Assembly (NCBI RefSeq): GCF_004341105.1 | Contig: NZ_SLZK01000002.1 | Location: 366,310-430,309 of the forward strand | Origin: Rhizobium sp. BK418 | GTDB lineage: Bacteria; Pseudomonadota; Alphaproteobacteria; Rhizobiales; Rhizobiaceae | Direction of reading: 5' to 3' | DNA length: 64,000 nucleotides | Shown: positions 54,458-63,191 of the stretch, piece after piece | Position numbering within the stretch: position 1 is the first letter of the stretch | Layout: each line of letters starts with the position of its first letter | The notes under the pieces: model-generated | What the model saw: the letters and a program-made list of their open reading frames with translations, nothing else | Told to the model about the DNA's origin: nothing | Databases searched by the model: none | Position numbers and translations under genes: made by a program

Positions 54458-55348
54458 TCAGGACCTCTTCATCTTGGGGTCGAGCGCATCACGCAAGCCA
54501 TCGCCCATCAGATTGATAGCGAGAACGGTGATGAGGATCGCAAGACCCGGAAATGTTACGACCCACCAGGCGCGCTGGATGAACTCGCGGGATTCGGCAA
54601 GCATCGTGCCCCATTCAGGTGTCGGCGGCTGAGCGCCCATGCCGAGGAAGCCGAGGGCGGCTGCATCGAGGATCGCGGCGGAGAAGGCAAGCGTTGCCTG
54701 GACGATCAGCGGGCCAAGGCAGTTCGGCAGGATCGTCTTGAACATCAGGCGGAAGGTGCCGGCGCCGGCCACCCGGGAGGCCACCACATATTCCTTTTCA
54801 CGCTCGCTCATGACGGCGGCGCGTGTCAGGCGCACGAAATGCGGCTGGTTGACGATCGAGATCGCGATCATGGCGTTGAGGAGGCCGGGACCAAGGACCG
54901 CAACGAGCACGAGGGCCAGAAGCAGCGATGGGAAGGCCAGGATGATATCCATGAGGCGCATGATGACGATATCGACGCGGCCGCGGAAATAACCGGCAAC
55001 GAGGCCGATCAGCACGCCCGCGACCACCGACAATGTGACGACCACGACACCGATGAACAGCGAGAAACGTGCGCCGAAGATCAGGCGTGAAAGGATATCG
55101 CGGCCGACAGCGTCCGTTCCAAGCGGATAGGAGAAGCTGCCGCCATCCATCCAGAAAGGAACGGAGAGCAGAAGCTGGCGATTCTGCTCGTTCGGCGCAT
55201 GCGGCGAGACGAGCGGTGCGAAAACCGCCATGATGAGGATGATGAGGAAAACGAAGAGGCCGATGACGGCGCCCTTGTTTCGGGAGAAGTAGTACCAGAA
55301 TTCCGTAAGGGCGGAGGGCTGGTCGGATTTTGCAGTTACCGTGCTCAT
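54458..55348 (-). CDS. dppC: Peptide/ALA ABC transporter permease DppC
   Basis: The 296-residue membrane protein has a first segment near 28-48 and five more in the C-terminal domain. The EAA-type loop near RVAGAGTFRLMFKTILPNCLGP contacts the ATPases. It carries GTDAVGRDILSRLIFGAR, characteristic of DppC/OppC. It starts nine bases after the dppB stop. Confidence 0.94.
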   Translation of the reverse strand: MSTVTAKSDQPSALTEFWYYFSRNKGAVIGLFVFLIILIMAVFAPLVSPHAPNEQNRQLLLSVPFWMDGGSFSYPLGTDAVGRDILSRLIFGARFSLFIGVVVVTLSVVAGVLIGLVAGYFRGRVDIVIMRLMDIILAFPSLLLALVLVAVLGPGLLNAMIAISIVNQPHFVRLTRAAVMSEREKEYVVASRVAGAGTFRLMFKTILPNCLGPLIVQATLAFSAAILDAAALGFLGMGAQPPTPEWGTMLAESREFIQRAWWVVTFPGLAILITVLAINLMGDGLRDALDPKMKRS

Positions 55349-55357
55349 GAACCGCTC

Positions 55358-56362
55358 CTAGTGTCTGATACGCGGGTTGATGAAGCCGTAAGCAAGGTCG
55401 ACGATCAGGTTCACCAGCATGATGATGCCGGCGATCAGAAGAAGACCGCCCTGGACGACTGCATAGTCGCGCTTGAAGACAGCATCGACCATCCACTTGC
55501 CGATGCCCGGCCAGGAGAAGATCGTTTCGGTCAGGATGGCGCCTGCGAGCAGCACGCCGACCTGCAGGCCGATCGTGGTGATGACCGGGATCATGGCGTT
55601 TCTCAGCGCATGAATGCCGACGACACGCAGCGGGGCCAGACCCTTGGAGCGGGCTGTGCGCACATAATCTTCGCCCAGCACTTCAAGCATGGCCGAACGC
55701 GTCTGGCGGGCGATAACGGCGAGCGGGATGGTGGCAAGCACTACCGTCGGCAAAATGAGATAGCTGACTGCCGAGGCAAAGGCGCCCTTCTGGCCGGAGA
55801 GCAGACTGTCGATCAGCATGAAGCCGGTGACGGGCTTGAAGAAATACATAAGCGAGATGCGACCGGAGACCGGTGTCCAGCCGAGATAGCCGGAGAAGAA
55901 AATGATGAGCAGCAGGCCCCACCAGAAGATCGGCATCGAATAGCCGATGAGGGCGACACCCATCACGCTCTGATCGAACCAGGTCCCGCGCTTGACCGCG
56001 GCGAAGACGCCGGCAGGTACACCCAGAAAGATAGCCACGAGGATGGCGCAGAGCGAAAGCTCGAGTGTTGCCGGGAAGAGCGTGAAGAACTCGCCAAGAA
56101 CCGGGCGCTTGGTGACGATCGAGGTGCCGAGATCACCATGCAGCACTTTTCCGAGATAATCGAAATACTGCACATACATGGGCCGATCGAAACCGAGATC
56201 GTGCATGATCTGGGCGTGACGTTCGGGCGCCATGGTTCGTTCGCCCGACAATAGCATGACGGGGTCGCCAGGGAGCAGGCGGATGAACGAGAAGGCGATG
56301 AGCGAAACGCCGAGGAAGGTCGGTATCAGGACTGCGAGGCGCCCGATGAGAAATCGCAACAT
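55358..56362 (-). CDS. dppB: Peptide/ALA ABC transporter permease DppB
   Basis: The 334-residue permease begins MLRFLIGRLAVLIPTFLGVSLIAF, the first membrane helix of this family, and has the coupling loop EVLGEDYVRTARSKGLAPLRVV. With DppC it forms the channel. An 87-bp gap separates it from dppA, long enough for a stalled or processed region. Confidence 0.94.
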   Translation of the reverse strand: MLRFLIGRLAVLIPTFLGVSLIAFSFIRLLPGDPVMLLSGERTMAPERHAQIMHDLGFDRPMYVQYFDYLGKVLHGDLGTSIVTKRPVLGEFFTLFPATLELSLCAILVAIFLGVPAGVFAAVKRGTWFDQSVMGVALIGYSMPIFWWGLLLIIFFSGYLGWTPVSGRISLMYFFKPVTGFMLIDSLLSGQKGAFASAVSYLILPTVVLATIPLAVIARQTRSAMLEVLGEDYVRTARSKGLAPLRVVGIHALRNAMIPVITTIGLQVGVLLAGAILTETIFSWPGIGKWMVDAVFKRDYAVVQGGLLLIAGIIMLVNLIVDLAYGFINPRIRH

Positions 56363-56449
56363 AGCAGGTTGTCCAATAGTTTCCGGCGGTCAGGTGGAGA
56401 CCTGACCGCCGGTCGAGCCCGGTTTCAGCCGGGCAGTTTATCATTTTTC

Positions 56450-58045
56450 TTATTCGGCGATATCAACGCCGTCGAAGCGGTGAATGCCGAGCGGGTCCAT
56501 ATGGAAGCCCGACACTTTCTTGCTGACCGGTACGAAAACCAGCGAGTGGTCGAGTGCTGCCCAGGGAGCTTCCTTCTTGAAGATCACCTGTGCTTCTTCG
56601 TAGTACTTGGTGCGCTCAGCAACGTCAGCCGTTTCCTTGGCCTTCGTCATCAGAGCGTCGTAGTCCTTATTGCACCACTGAGCGCGGTTGTTGCCGCCGA
56701 CGGCATCGCAGCCGAGCAGCGTATCCATGAAGTTGTCCGGGTCGCCGTTGTCGCCGGTCCAGCCGAGGATGACGGCGCCGTCACGCTTCGTGTCGGAGGA
56801 GAGCTTCAGGTATTCGGCCCATTCATGGGTAACGATCTCTACGTTGACGCCAATCTTGGCAAAGTCTGCCTGGATGAGTTCGGCGGCGCGACGCGCGTTC
56901 AGCATGTACGGGCGCGAAACCGGCATTGCCCAGACCTTCATGGAAAGGCCCTTCACGCCAGCAGCTTCGAGAGCCTTCTTGGCGCCTTCCGGATCGTACT
57001 TGTCGTCTTCGACCTTATCGTTATACGACCACATGGTCGGGGGGATCGGGTTCTTGGCAACCTGGGCAGCGCCCTGGAAGACGGCGTCGATGATCGCCTG
57101 CTTGTTGATCGCCATGTTCAGCGCACGGCGGACTTCCGGCTTGTCGAACGGAGCCTGCTGGGTGTTGTAGGCGAGGAAGCCGACGTTCAGGCCCGGCTGT
57201 TCCATGACCGTGAGGTTGGCGTCCTTCTTGAGGTCGGCAACGTCGGCAGCGTTCGGATACGGGATCAGGTGGCATTCGCCAGCCTTGAGCTTCTGGGCGC
57301 GGACAGCGGCATCAGGGGTGATCGCGAAAACGAGATCGTCGATCTTTTCCTTGCCCTTGAAGTAGGATTCATTGGCCTTGTAGCGGATAACGGCATCCGG
57401 CTGATAGGCAACGAAAGTAAAGGCGCCCGTGCCGACCGGCTGCTGGTTGAGCTGGGCCATCTTGCCGTCAGCAGCGAGCTTGTCAGCATATTCCTTGGAA
57501 ACGATGGATGCGAAGTCCATGGCGAGGTCGGCCAGGAACGGTGCTTCCGGATGGTTGAGCGTGAACTTGACCGTCAGGTCGTCGACCTTCTCGACCGACT
57601 TGATGAGATCAGGGAAGCCCATGCCAGCGGCGTATTCGTAGGAACCGCCCTCGACATACTTGTTCCACGGGTTGTCGGACTTGATCTGGCGCTCGAAAGA
57701 GAAGACGACGTCGTCAGCGGTGAGGTCACGCGACGGGGTGAAGAAATCGGTCGTCTGGAACTTTACGCCGGGATGCAGCTTGAACGTATATTCCGTGCCA
57801 TCGGGAGAAACCGTCCAGCTGTCGGCGACGCCCGGCTCGATCTCGGTACCGCCGTGCTTGAATTCGACGAGGCGGCTGTAAACCGTACGCGAAGACGCGT
57901 CGAAGGTCGTGCCCGCCGTGTAGAGGCTCGGATCGAAGCCTTCCGGCGATCCTTCAGAGCAATAGACAAGCGTCTTGGAATACGCGGCGGTGGCCATGAC
58001 CGAAGCCAGGGCTGTCGCTGCGAGCAGGACAGAGAACTTTTTCAT
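56450..58045 (-). CDS. dppA: Periplasmic peptide/ALA-binding protein DppA
   Basis: The 531-residue SBP family 5 protein has a signal peptide MKKFSVLLAATALASVMATAAYS and typical blocks such as YTFKLHPGVKFQ, VGTGAFTFVAYQPD and NGDPDNFMDTLLG. It binds di- and tripeptides or delta-aminolevulinate. From memory of R. leguminosarum, this operon adjacent to rirA was tied to ALA uptake. The start at 58045 follows AAACGACATC; the longer frame is not signal-like. Confidence 0.92.
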   Translation of the reverse strand: MKKFSVLLAATALASVMATAAYSKTLVYCSEGSPEGFDPSLYTAGTTFDASSRTVYSRLVEFKHGGTEIEPGVADSWTVSPDGTEYTFKLHPGVKFQTTDFFTPSRDLTADDVVFSFERQIKSDNPWNKYVEGGSYEYAAGMGFPDLIKSVEKVDDLTVKFTLNHPEAPFLADLAMDFASIVSKEYADKLAADGKMAQLNQQPVGTGAFTFVAYQPDAVIRYKANESYFKGKEKIDDLVFAITPDAAVRAQKLKAGECHLIPYPNAADVADLKKDANLTVMEQPGLNVGFLAYNTQQAPFDKPEVRRALNMAINKQAIIDAVFQGAAQVAKNPIPPTMWSYNDKVEDDKYDPEGAKKALEAAGVKGLSMKVWAMPVSRPYMLNARRAAELIQADFAKIGVNVEIVTHEWAEYLKLSSDTKRDGAVILGWTGDNGDPDNFMDTLLGCDAVGGNNRAQWCNKDYDALMTKAKETADVAERTKYYEEAQVIFKKEAPWAALDHSLVFVPVSKKVSGFHMDPLGIHRFDGVDIAE

Positions 58046-58260
58046 GATGTCGTTTCCCAGGTTTGTTCTTTTTTGATCTTTAGATCGGGCGCTCAATATC
58101 CCGATCAGCGGGCCGATGGAACGATATTTATTTGCTGAACGCAACGGCATCCGCAGAAAATTTTTCCAGAAAAGTGATTTTAGAAATTTTCGGTCAAAAA
58201 TAGGCCAAATTTTGCAAGATTGAGGCACATTTAATCCGATTCTCGTCGCTTTTGGTATAA

Positions 58261-58296
58261 TTTCGCGTCGCGAAACGGGTTTGAAACCGGTTTCAA
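58261..58296. promoter_or_regulatory. Two adjacent operator-like palindromes upstream of dppA
   Basis: TTTCGCG-T-CGCGAAA (58261-58275) and TTGAAACCGGTTTCAA (58281-58296), five bases apart. The second has the central CG and symmetric form of LacI/GalR-type operators. The regulator is not in the window. RirA's own IRO box is not seen here. Confidence 0.6.
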
Positions 58297-58337
58297 GGCA
58301 CTGTGATATATCAACTGTCCGTGAGCCATCAGCGAAA

Positions 58338-58357
58338 AACCACGACCATCGAAAAAT
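58338..58357 (-). terminator. Hairpin downstream of rirA
   Basis: AACCACG-CCAT pairs with ATGG-CGTGGTT around a short loop. It lies 37 bp past the rirA stop and may end the rirA transcript. Confidence 0.55.
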
Positions 58358-58393
58358 GGCCGTGGTTCACGATGCTATTAAAGTATTGCGATG

Positions 58394-58873
58394 TCAGGCT
58401 GCCGGCGCCGGGACTGCGGACTTGCGATAATCATGCTCTCCTGTCAGGCCGAGCAGGAAATTGATCTGCGGCCGCGCCTTGACCAGATCGTCGATCGAAT
58501 ATTCGGTCAGCACATCGAAGAAAGCGTTCAGCGCCTTGCGCAGTGCCGAGTTCAGCCCGCAGCTATCAACCAGCGGGCACTCGATCGCGCCATCTTCAAA
58601 GCATTCTGCCATGGCAAAACTGTCTTCGGTGACCCGTACCACGTCGAACAGGCTGATATCGGTCGCCGGCTTGCCAAGACGCACGCCACCGTTGCGGCCG
58701 CGCACGGTCTCGACCAGCCCCGCCTTGTTGAGCGGCTGCAGAATCTTGAAAAGGAAAAGCTCGGAAACACCGTATGCCCTGGCAATCTCCGGGATCCGGC
58801 TCAGCTGTCCTTCATTGGCAGCACAATACATCAACATGCGAACCGCATAGTTGGTCTGCTTCGTCAACCGCAT
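58394..58873 (-). CDS. rirA: Rrf2-family iron regulator RirA
   Basis: The 159-residue winged-helix repressor begins MRLTKQTNYAVRMLMYCAA and has Cys91, Cys99 and Cys105 (AECFEDGAIECPLVDSCGL) that bind its iron-sulfur cluster. In rhizobia RirA represses iron-uptake genes when iron is enough. It lies between dppA and iolA on the same strand, as I recall for R. leguminosarum. The match of the first 70 residues to RirA as known is very close. Confidence 0.95.
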   Translation of the reverse strand: MRLTKQTNYAVRMLMYCAANEGQLSRIPEIARAYGVSELFLFKILQPLNKAGLVETVRGRNGGVRLGKPATDISLFDVVRVTEDSFAMAECFEDGAIECPLVDSCGLNSALRKALNAFFDVLTEYSIDDLVKARPQINFLLGLTGEHDYRKSAVPAPAA

Positions 58874-58997
58874 GCCGATCTCCTGAATCGTCTTTACGAA
58901 GGGTATATAATGGCTTTCGCAGTTTTGAACAATTCCAAAATATGAAATTTACATTCACGTTTCCCGCGACTGCTCGCCGCAGGATTTCAAATGAAAA

Positions 58998-59016
58998 CGG
59001 GCCCTTCTCGGGCCCG
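58998..59016 (-). terminator. Terminator after iolA
   Basis: On the minus strand CGGGCCC, five-base loop, GGGCCCG, then TTTTCATTT. It lies just past the iolA stop. Confidence 0.82.
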
Positions 59017-59044
59017 CCTCCAAAATGACGAAAGATTATTCGGA

Positions 59045-60541
59045 TTACTTCATCGTCGGCATGACGAATTCGGCATCGCCCTTGATGCCCGAAGGCCAGC
59101 GCGCGGTGATGGTCTTGGTTCGGGTCCAGAATTTGATGGAATCCGTGCCGTGCTGGTTGAGGTCGCCGAAGCTCGAAGCCTTCCAGCCGCCGAAGGAGTG
59201 GTAGGCGAGCGGCACCGGAATCGGAACGTTGATGCCGATCATGCCGATATTGACGCGGGAGGCGAAGTCGCGGGCGGCGTCCCCGTCGCGGGTGAAAATC
59301 GCGACGCCGTTGCCGTATTCGTGCTTCATCGGCAGAGACAGCGCTTCCTCATAATTATGAGCGCGGACGACCGAGAGAACCGGTCCGAAGATCTCGGTCT
59401 TGTAGATTTCCATCTCCGGCGTGACATTGTCGAACAGGCAGCCGCCGACAAAATAGCCGTTCTCATAACCCTGAAGCTTGAAATCGCGGCCGTCGACGAC
59501 GAGCTTGGCGCCCTCTTCGATCCCCTTGTTGATCAGGCCCTGGATGCGGTTATAGGCATCCTTGGTGACGACCGGGCCCATATCGGCCTTGTCGTCCGTG
59601 TAGGGACCGATGCGCAGGGACTCGATCTTCGGCACCAGCTTTTCGACGAGGCGGTTTGCCGTTTCCTCGCCAACCGGCACGGCAACGGAGACAGCCATGC
59701 AGCGCTCACCGGCCGAACCGTAGCCGGCGCCCATCAGGGCGTTGACGGCCTGGTCCATATCGGCGTCCGGCATGATGATCATATGGTTCTTGGCGCCGCC
59801 GAAGCACTGGGCGCGCTTTCCGTTCATCGCAGCCGTTCCGTAGACGTAACGGGCAATCGGCGTAGAGCCGACGAACGAGACGGCGCCAATGTCGGGATCG
59901 GTGAGGATCGCATCGACAGCGGTCTTATCACCGTTGACAACGTTCAGGATGCCGGCCGGCAGTCCGGCTTCGATCATCAGTTCGGCAAGGCGGATCGGCA
60001 AGGACGGATCGCGCTCGGAAGGCTTCAAGATGAAGGCGTTGCCGCAGGCGATTGCCGGGGCGAACATCCACATCGGGATCATGCCGGGGAAGTTGAAGGG
60101 CGTAATGCCGGCGCCGATGCCGACCGGCTGACGCAGCGAATACATGTCGATTGCCGGACCGGCACCTTCGGTGAATTCACCCTTGGCGAGATGCGGAATG
60201 CCGCAGACGAATTCGCAGACTTCCAGGCCGCGGATAACATCGCCCTTGGAGTCCTCCACTGTCTTGCCATGCTCGCTGGAGAGCAGCGTGGCGAGCTCGT
60301 CCATGTGCTGGTTCAGGAGATCGACGAACTTGAAGAAAACACGGGCGCGGCGCTGCGGATTGGTCGCAGCCCATTTCGGTTGCGCTGCCTTTGCGTTTGC
60401 CACAGCAGCGCGGAGTTCTTCGACACTCGCGAGCGCGACCTTTGCCTGCACTTCGCCGGTCGCGGGGTTGAAGACGTCGCTGGTGCGGCCGCTTGTGCCG
60501 GCAACCTTCTTGCCGCCAATGAAATGACCAATCTCACGCAT
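59045..60541 (-). CDS. iolA: CoA-acylating methylmalonate-semialdehyde dehydrogenase
   Basis: The 498-residue aldehyde dehydrogenase turns methylmalonate or malonate semialdehyde into propionyl- or acetyl-CoA in valine and inositol use. The family signatures are FNFPGMIPMWMFAPAIACGN, and the catalytic Cys in GSAGERCMAVSVAVPVG. The symbol mmsA is also used. It is divergent from the monooxygenase-LysR pair, with 180 bp between. Confidence 0.95.
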   Translation of the reverse strand: MREIGHFIGGKKVAGTSGRTSDVFNPATGEVQAKVALASVEELRAAVANAKAAQPKWAATNPQRRARVFFKFVDLLNQHMDELATLLSSEHGKTVEDSKGDVIRGLEVCEFVCGIPHLAKGEFTEGAGPAIDMYSLRQPVGIGAGITPFNFPGMIPMWMFAPAIACGNAFILKPSERDPSLPIRLAELMIEAGLPAGILNVVNGDKTAVDAILTDPDIGAVSFVGSTPIARYVYGTAAMNGKRAQCFGGAKNHMIIMPDADMDQAVNALMGAGYGSAGERCMAVSVAVPVGEETANRLVEKLVPKIESLRIGPYTDDKADMGPVVTKDAYNRIQGLINKGIEEGAKLVVDGRDFKLQGYENGYFVGGCLFDNVTPEMEIYKTEIFGPVLSVVRAHNYEEALSLPMKHEYGNGVAIFTRDGDAARDFASRVNIGMIGINVPIPVPLAYHSFGGWKASSFGDLNQHGTDSIKFWTRTKTITARWPSGIKGDAEFVMPTMK

Positions 60542-60721
60542 GGGTTTCCTCCTGATCTCTATGCATGGCGCAACAATCGCACTTCAATTTGCACAAATCA
60601 ATGCGCTACGATAAGCAACCGTTGTGCGTATATTATAGCCCTGGTGTCGTTGCATCAGGTGGATTACTTCAAAACTTGGCACGACATCAGGACAAGTCAA
60701 ACCCAATGAGAGGTCAAAGCG

Positions 60722-61033
60722 ATGAGCGGGAGACGGATGGTCAGAATGGCTGAACTGGAGATCGATCCGGACAAGCTCGAAGAGTATCGTGCATTGCTCA
60801 CAGAAGAGATCGAGGCATCCGTCGCGCAGGAAGACGGAGTGCTTTCGCTGATCGCTGTTTCCATCAGGGACAATCCAAGTAAGATCCGCATTCTTGAAGT
60901 CTATGCCGATCAAGAAGCCTACGAGGCGCATCTGCGGACAGCCCATTTCCTCAAATACAAGAACGGCACATCAGACATGGTGAGGTCGCTGACCCTCATC
61001 GATGTCGATCCGATTGTGATGCTTTCCAAATGA
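60722..61033 (+). CDS. Putative quinol monooxygenase (ABM/YgiN-like)
   Basis: The 103-residue dimeric alpha-beta barrel fold protein has the ABM pattern ELEIDPDKLEEYRALLTEEIEASVAQEDGVLSL and AYEAHLRTAHFLKY. Relatives oxidise quinols or are cofactor-free mono-oxygenases. Its stop overlaps the LysR ATG by four bases, an unusual order of target then regulator in one operon. Confidence 0.85.
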   Translation: MSGRRMVRMAELEIDPDKLEEYRALLTEEIEASVAQEDGVLSLIAVSIRDNPSKIRILEVYADQEAYEAHLRTAHFLKYKNGTSDMVRSLTLIDVDPIVMLSK

Positions 61034-61911
61034 ACTGGGACGACGTTCGCATTTTCCTCGCCGTTGCCCGCACCGGGCAGATCCTCGCCGCCTCGAAGCG
61101 GCTGGGGCTCAACCACGCCACGCTCTCTCGTCGATTGACATCGCTGGAAGAGGCTTTGAAGACTCGGCTGTTCATTCGCCGCACGAATGGCTGTGAGTTG
61201 ACGGCCGAAGGCGAGGTGTTCCTGACGTCCGCCGAGCGGATGGAAACGGAAATGCTCGCCGCGCAGGCCAATCTCGGCCACACCGATACGGCCATTGCCG
61301 GAACAGTGCGCGTTGGCGCGCCCGACGGGTTCGGGGTTTCCTTCCTCGCACCGCGCATGGGAAGGTTGATCGAACGCCATCCGGAACTAAAGATCCAGCT
61401 CGTACCGGTGCCGCGCTCCTTCTCTCTGTCGCAGCGCGAGGCTGATATCGCGATCACGCTGGAGCGGCCGGAACAGGGCCGGCTCGTTTCCTCCAAGCTC
61501 ACCGATTATACGCTCGGGCTCTATGTATCGCGCGACTATCTCGCCCGGCACGGAAAGCCCGACGATGTCGATGCTCTCAAGGCCCATCCCCGCATCGGCT
61601 ATGTCGAGGATCTGATCTTCACTGCCTCGCTGAATTTCTCCGGCGAGGTGATGCGCAGCTGGGACGCGGGTTTCGAAATCTCGACGGCGATCGGCCAGAC
61701 GGAGGCCGTGCGCTCAGGTGCCGGCATCGGCATACTGCATGACTATATTGCCCGGCAATATCCGGAGCTGGTGCGAATCCTGCCGCAGGTCTCAATCCGG
61801 CGCGCTTACTGGACGACCTATCACGAAAGTGCGCGCGATCTGGTGCGCGTACGCAGCGTCATCGATTTCCTGCAGGAGCTCGTCAACGAGGAGCGACAGA
61901 TTTTCCTATGA
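61030..61911 (+). CDS. LysR-family regulator, coupled to monooxygenase gene
   Basis: The 293-residue protein begins MNWDDVRIFLAVARTGQILAASKRLGLNHATLSRRLTSLE, the helix-turn-helix of a distinct LysR group. It is translated together with the monooxygenase gene. Its promoter side faces iolA, so control of iolA, the monooxygenase, or both is possible. A repeat element begins four bases after its stop codon. Confidence 0.9.
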   Translation: MNWDDVRIFLAVARTGQILAASKRLGLNHATLSRRLTSLEEALKTRLFIRRTNGCELTAEGEVFLTSAERMETEMLAAQANLGHTDTAIAGTVRVGAPDGFGVSFLAPRMGRLIERHPELKIQLVPVPRSFSLSQREADIAITLERPEQGRLVSSKLTDYTLGLYVSRDYLARHGKPDDVDALKAHPRIGYVEDLIFTASLNFSGEVMRSWDAGFEISTAIGQTEAVRSGAGIGILHDYIARQYPELVRILPQVSIRRAYWTTYHESARDLVRVRSVIDFLQELVNEERQIFL

Positions 61912-61914
61912 CAC

Positions 61915-62211
61915 TTAGAGTCTTTCCTGGTTAGATTGCAGCATTCTGTTGGCTCAAACGGAGTCGGATGGTCGACCGGCCGGCGCGCGTCGTAGCCCAG
62001 ATCTACGGCCAAGCCGGCCGGTCGATCAGGCGGCCCGTTTCAGCCAACCCCGGTGGTTTGCTTGCAAACCAGCTAGGGCCGGGCATCTTTGCGCCAGGAT
62101 CAAAGGCGATCGGCTCGGACGTACCTTGGGGTATGCCCGTCGCCTATCGCCTTTGCCCTGACACAAACCTGCTCCGGCAGAATGCTACAATCTAACCAGG
62201 AAAGGCTCTAA
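61915..62211. repeat. Inverted-ended element (about 297 bp), copy 2
   Basis: Same element as 51899-52194, about 13 differences by eye. Ends are TTAGAGTCTTTCCTGG and, complemented, TTAGAGCCTTTCCTGG. Within the ends, a left C to T change relative to copy 1 is matched by G to A on the right (GGCTAG/CTAGCC versus GGTTAG/CTAACC). It supplies the stop codon of the small gene at 62185-62367. Confidence 0.93.
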
Positions 62212-62367
62212 TAGATGCTTTGCCGGTTCCTCGTTCTCGTCAGGATTGGGAAGGGGTGTTTCATCCGGCAGGCGATCGGGCTCCGGCTCCTTTATCGGCG
62301 GCTGCGGCTTCCAGCCCGGCGAAGGCATTGGCGGCTGATCGGGAATAGGTTCGTTGGGGACGGACAT
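62185..62367 (-). CDS. Small Pro/Glu-rich protein, end supplied by repeat
   Basis: The 60-residue product MSVPNEPIPDQPPMPSPGWK and on is Pro- and Glu-rich with no family; AAAGGAG before ATG 62367 supports translation. Its last residues (about LEPFLVRL) and stop lie in the repeat's right end, so the gene may be a truncated one or a product of insertion. Confidence 0.6.
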   Translation of the reverse strand: MSVPNEPIPDQPPMPSPGWKPQPPIKEPEPDRLPDETPLPNPDENEEPAKHLLEPFLVRL

Positions 62368-62397
62368 GGCCGGCTCCTTTACGATTGCAATGTCAGA

Positions 62398-62841
62398 TTA
62401 TTTGTCTTGCTTGACGGCTTCGGCTGCGCGTACCGGCATGCTGTCGATGATGGCGAAAAGTTCACCGGCGCTGATCGGCTCGCTGACCTTCAGCTTTACC
62501 GTTCCATCCTTGCCGACCAGAAAGGCAGCAAATTCTCCCATATCGGGCGTTTCCAGCTCTTCTCGAAGCGCCTGACCATTCAACGCGTGTCCGCTTCCAA
62601 ACAGCGATTTGATGCTTGATCCGACAAGCTTGACAATGACGATGTCTCGCTCCTCAAGAGCGGTGCGATCAGCAAGCAGGAGGTTTTCCTGCCGCGCGGC
62701 GCGGGAATTGTCTCGATCAGCGATAACAACGAAAACACGGTTCTTCCATTGGAACTGTTCGAGGCTGGCGACAGCCGCATAGGCGGCATTCGTTTCATCG
62801 ATCTTCGTCGCGCCGTAAAGAAGGGTTTTCGACATACGCAT
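62398..62841 (-). CDS. DUF4174-type protein
   Basis: The 147-residue protein has the thioredoxin-like DUF4174 pattern: LEQFQWKNRVFVVIADRDNS, then RDIVIVKLVG and FAAFLVGKDGTVKLKVSEPIS. Many relatives have a signal peptide; this one seems not to. ATG 62835 is a close alternative. It is 30 bp upstream of the 60-residue gene on the same strand. Confidence 0.82.
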   Translation of the reverse strand: MRMSKTLLYGATKIDETNAAYAAVASLEQFQWKNRVFVVIADRDNSRAARQENLLLADRTALEERDIVIVKLVGSSIKSLFGSGHALNGQALREELETPDMGEFAAFLVGKDGTVKLKVSEPISAGELFAIIDSMPVRAAEAVKQDK

Positions 62842-62951
62842 AACTCCCGTTGACCGTTTGAACGGCGCGGGAGCCGCAAGAGTTCCAACCCTGTCCCCTA
62901 AAAAGAGGACGACGGCCGATCAGAAAAATGCCGATCGGCCCTGTCGCCTTG

Positions 62952-63191
62952 TCAGATATGCAGAAAAGCCGAAACCGGAACCTGCAGAGCAGCAGCGATA
63001 CGCTTCAGCTTTGCCGGATCGGCGCTTTCGCCATTTTCAATTTCAAGAATTTCGCCATTGGCCAGACCGCAGGTAACTGCGAGATCTTCAATGCTGTAGC
63101 CAACCGCAGTACGTGCGTCCTTAACCGCAGCTGCCACGTCAATCGGGGAAACCGCGGTCGATTCCTCTATATTCTGAACAGAAATGGACAT
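62952..63191 (-). CDS. Small XRE-type helix-turn-helix protein
   Basis: The 79-residue protein has a Cro/CI-like helix-turn-helix (about 25-70, VGYSIEDLAVTCGLANGEILEIENG and LKRIAAALQVPVSAF). AAGGAG is six bases before ATG 63191. No partner toxin or phage gene lies next to it, so its target is unknown. Confidence 0.82.
   Translation of the reverse strand: MSISVQNIEESTAVSPIDVAAAVKDARTAVGYSIEDLAVTCGLANGEILEIENGESADPAKLKRIAAALQVPVSAFLHI

Larger units (their letters stand above)
58046..58393. other. Control region between rirA and dppA
   Basis: No gene. It holds two palindromes at 58261-58296 and a hairpin at 58338-58356. It is upstream of dppA, and downstream of rirA, so it likely carries the dpp promoter. 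AT-rich stretches at 58140-58220 may be the promoter itself. Confidence 0.6.

Noticed and set aside
56369..58138. 589-codon frame on the plus strand
   Set aside because: It is antisense to dppA, which has a signal peptide and clear family motifs. Long antisense frames are common in GC-rich DNA.
58281..58296. RirA IRO box (TGA-N9-TCA)
   Set aside because: The palindrome has eight, not nine, bases between TGA and TCA, and its full symmetry fits a LacI-type site better.
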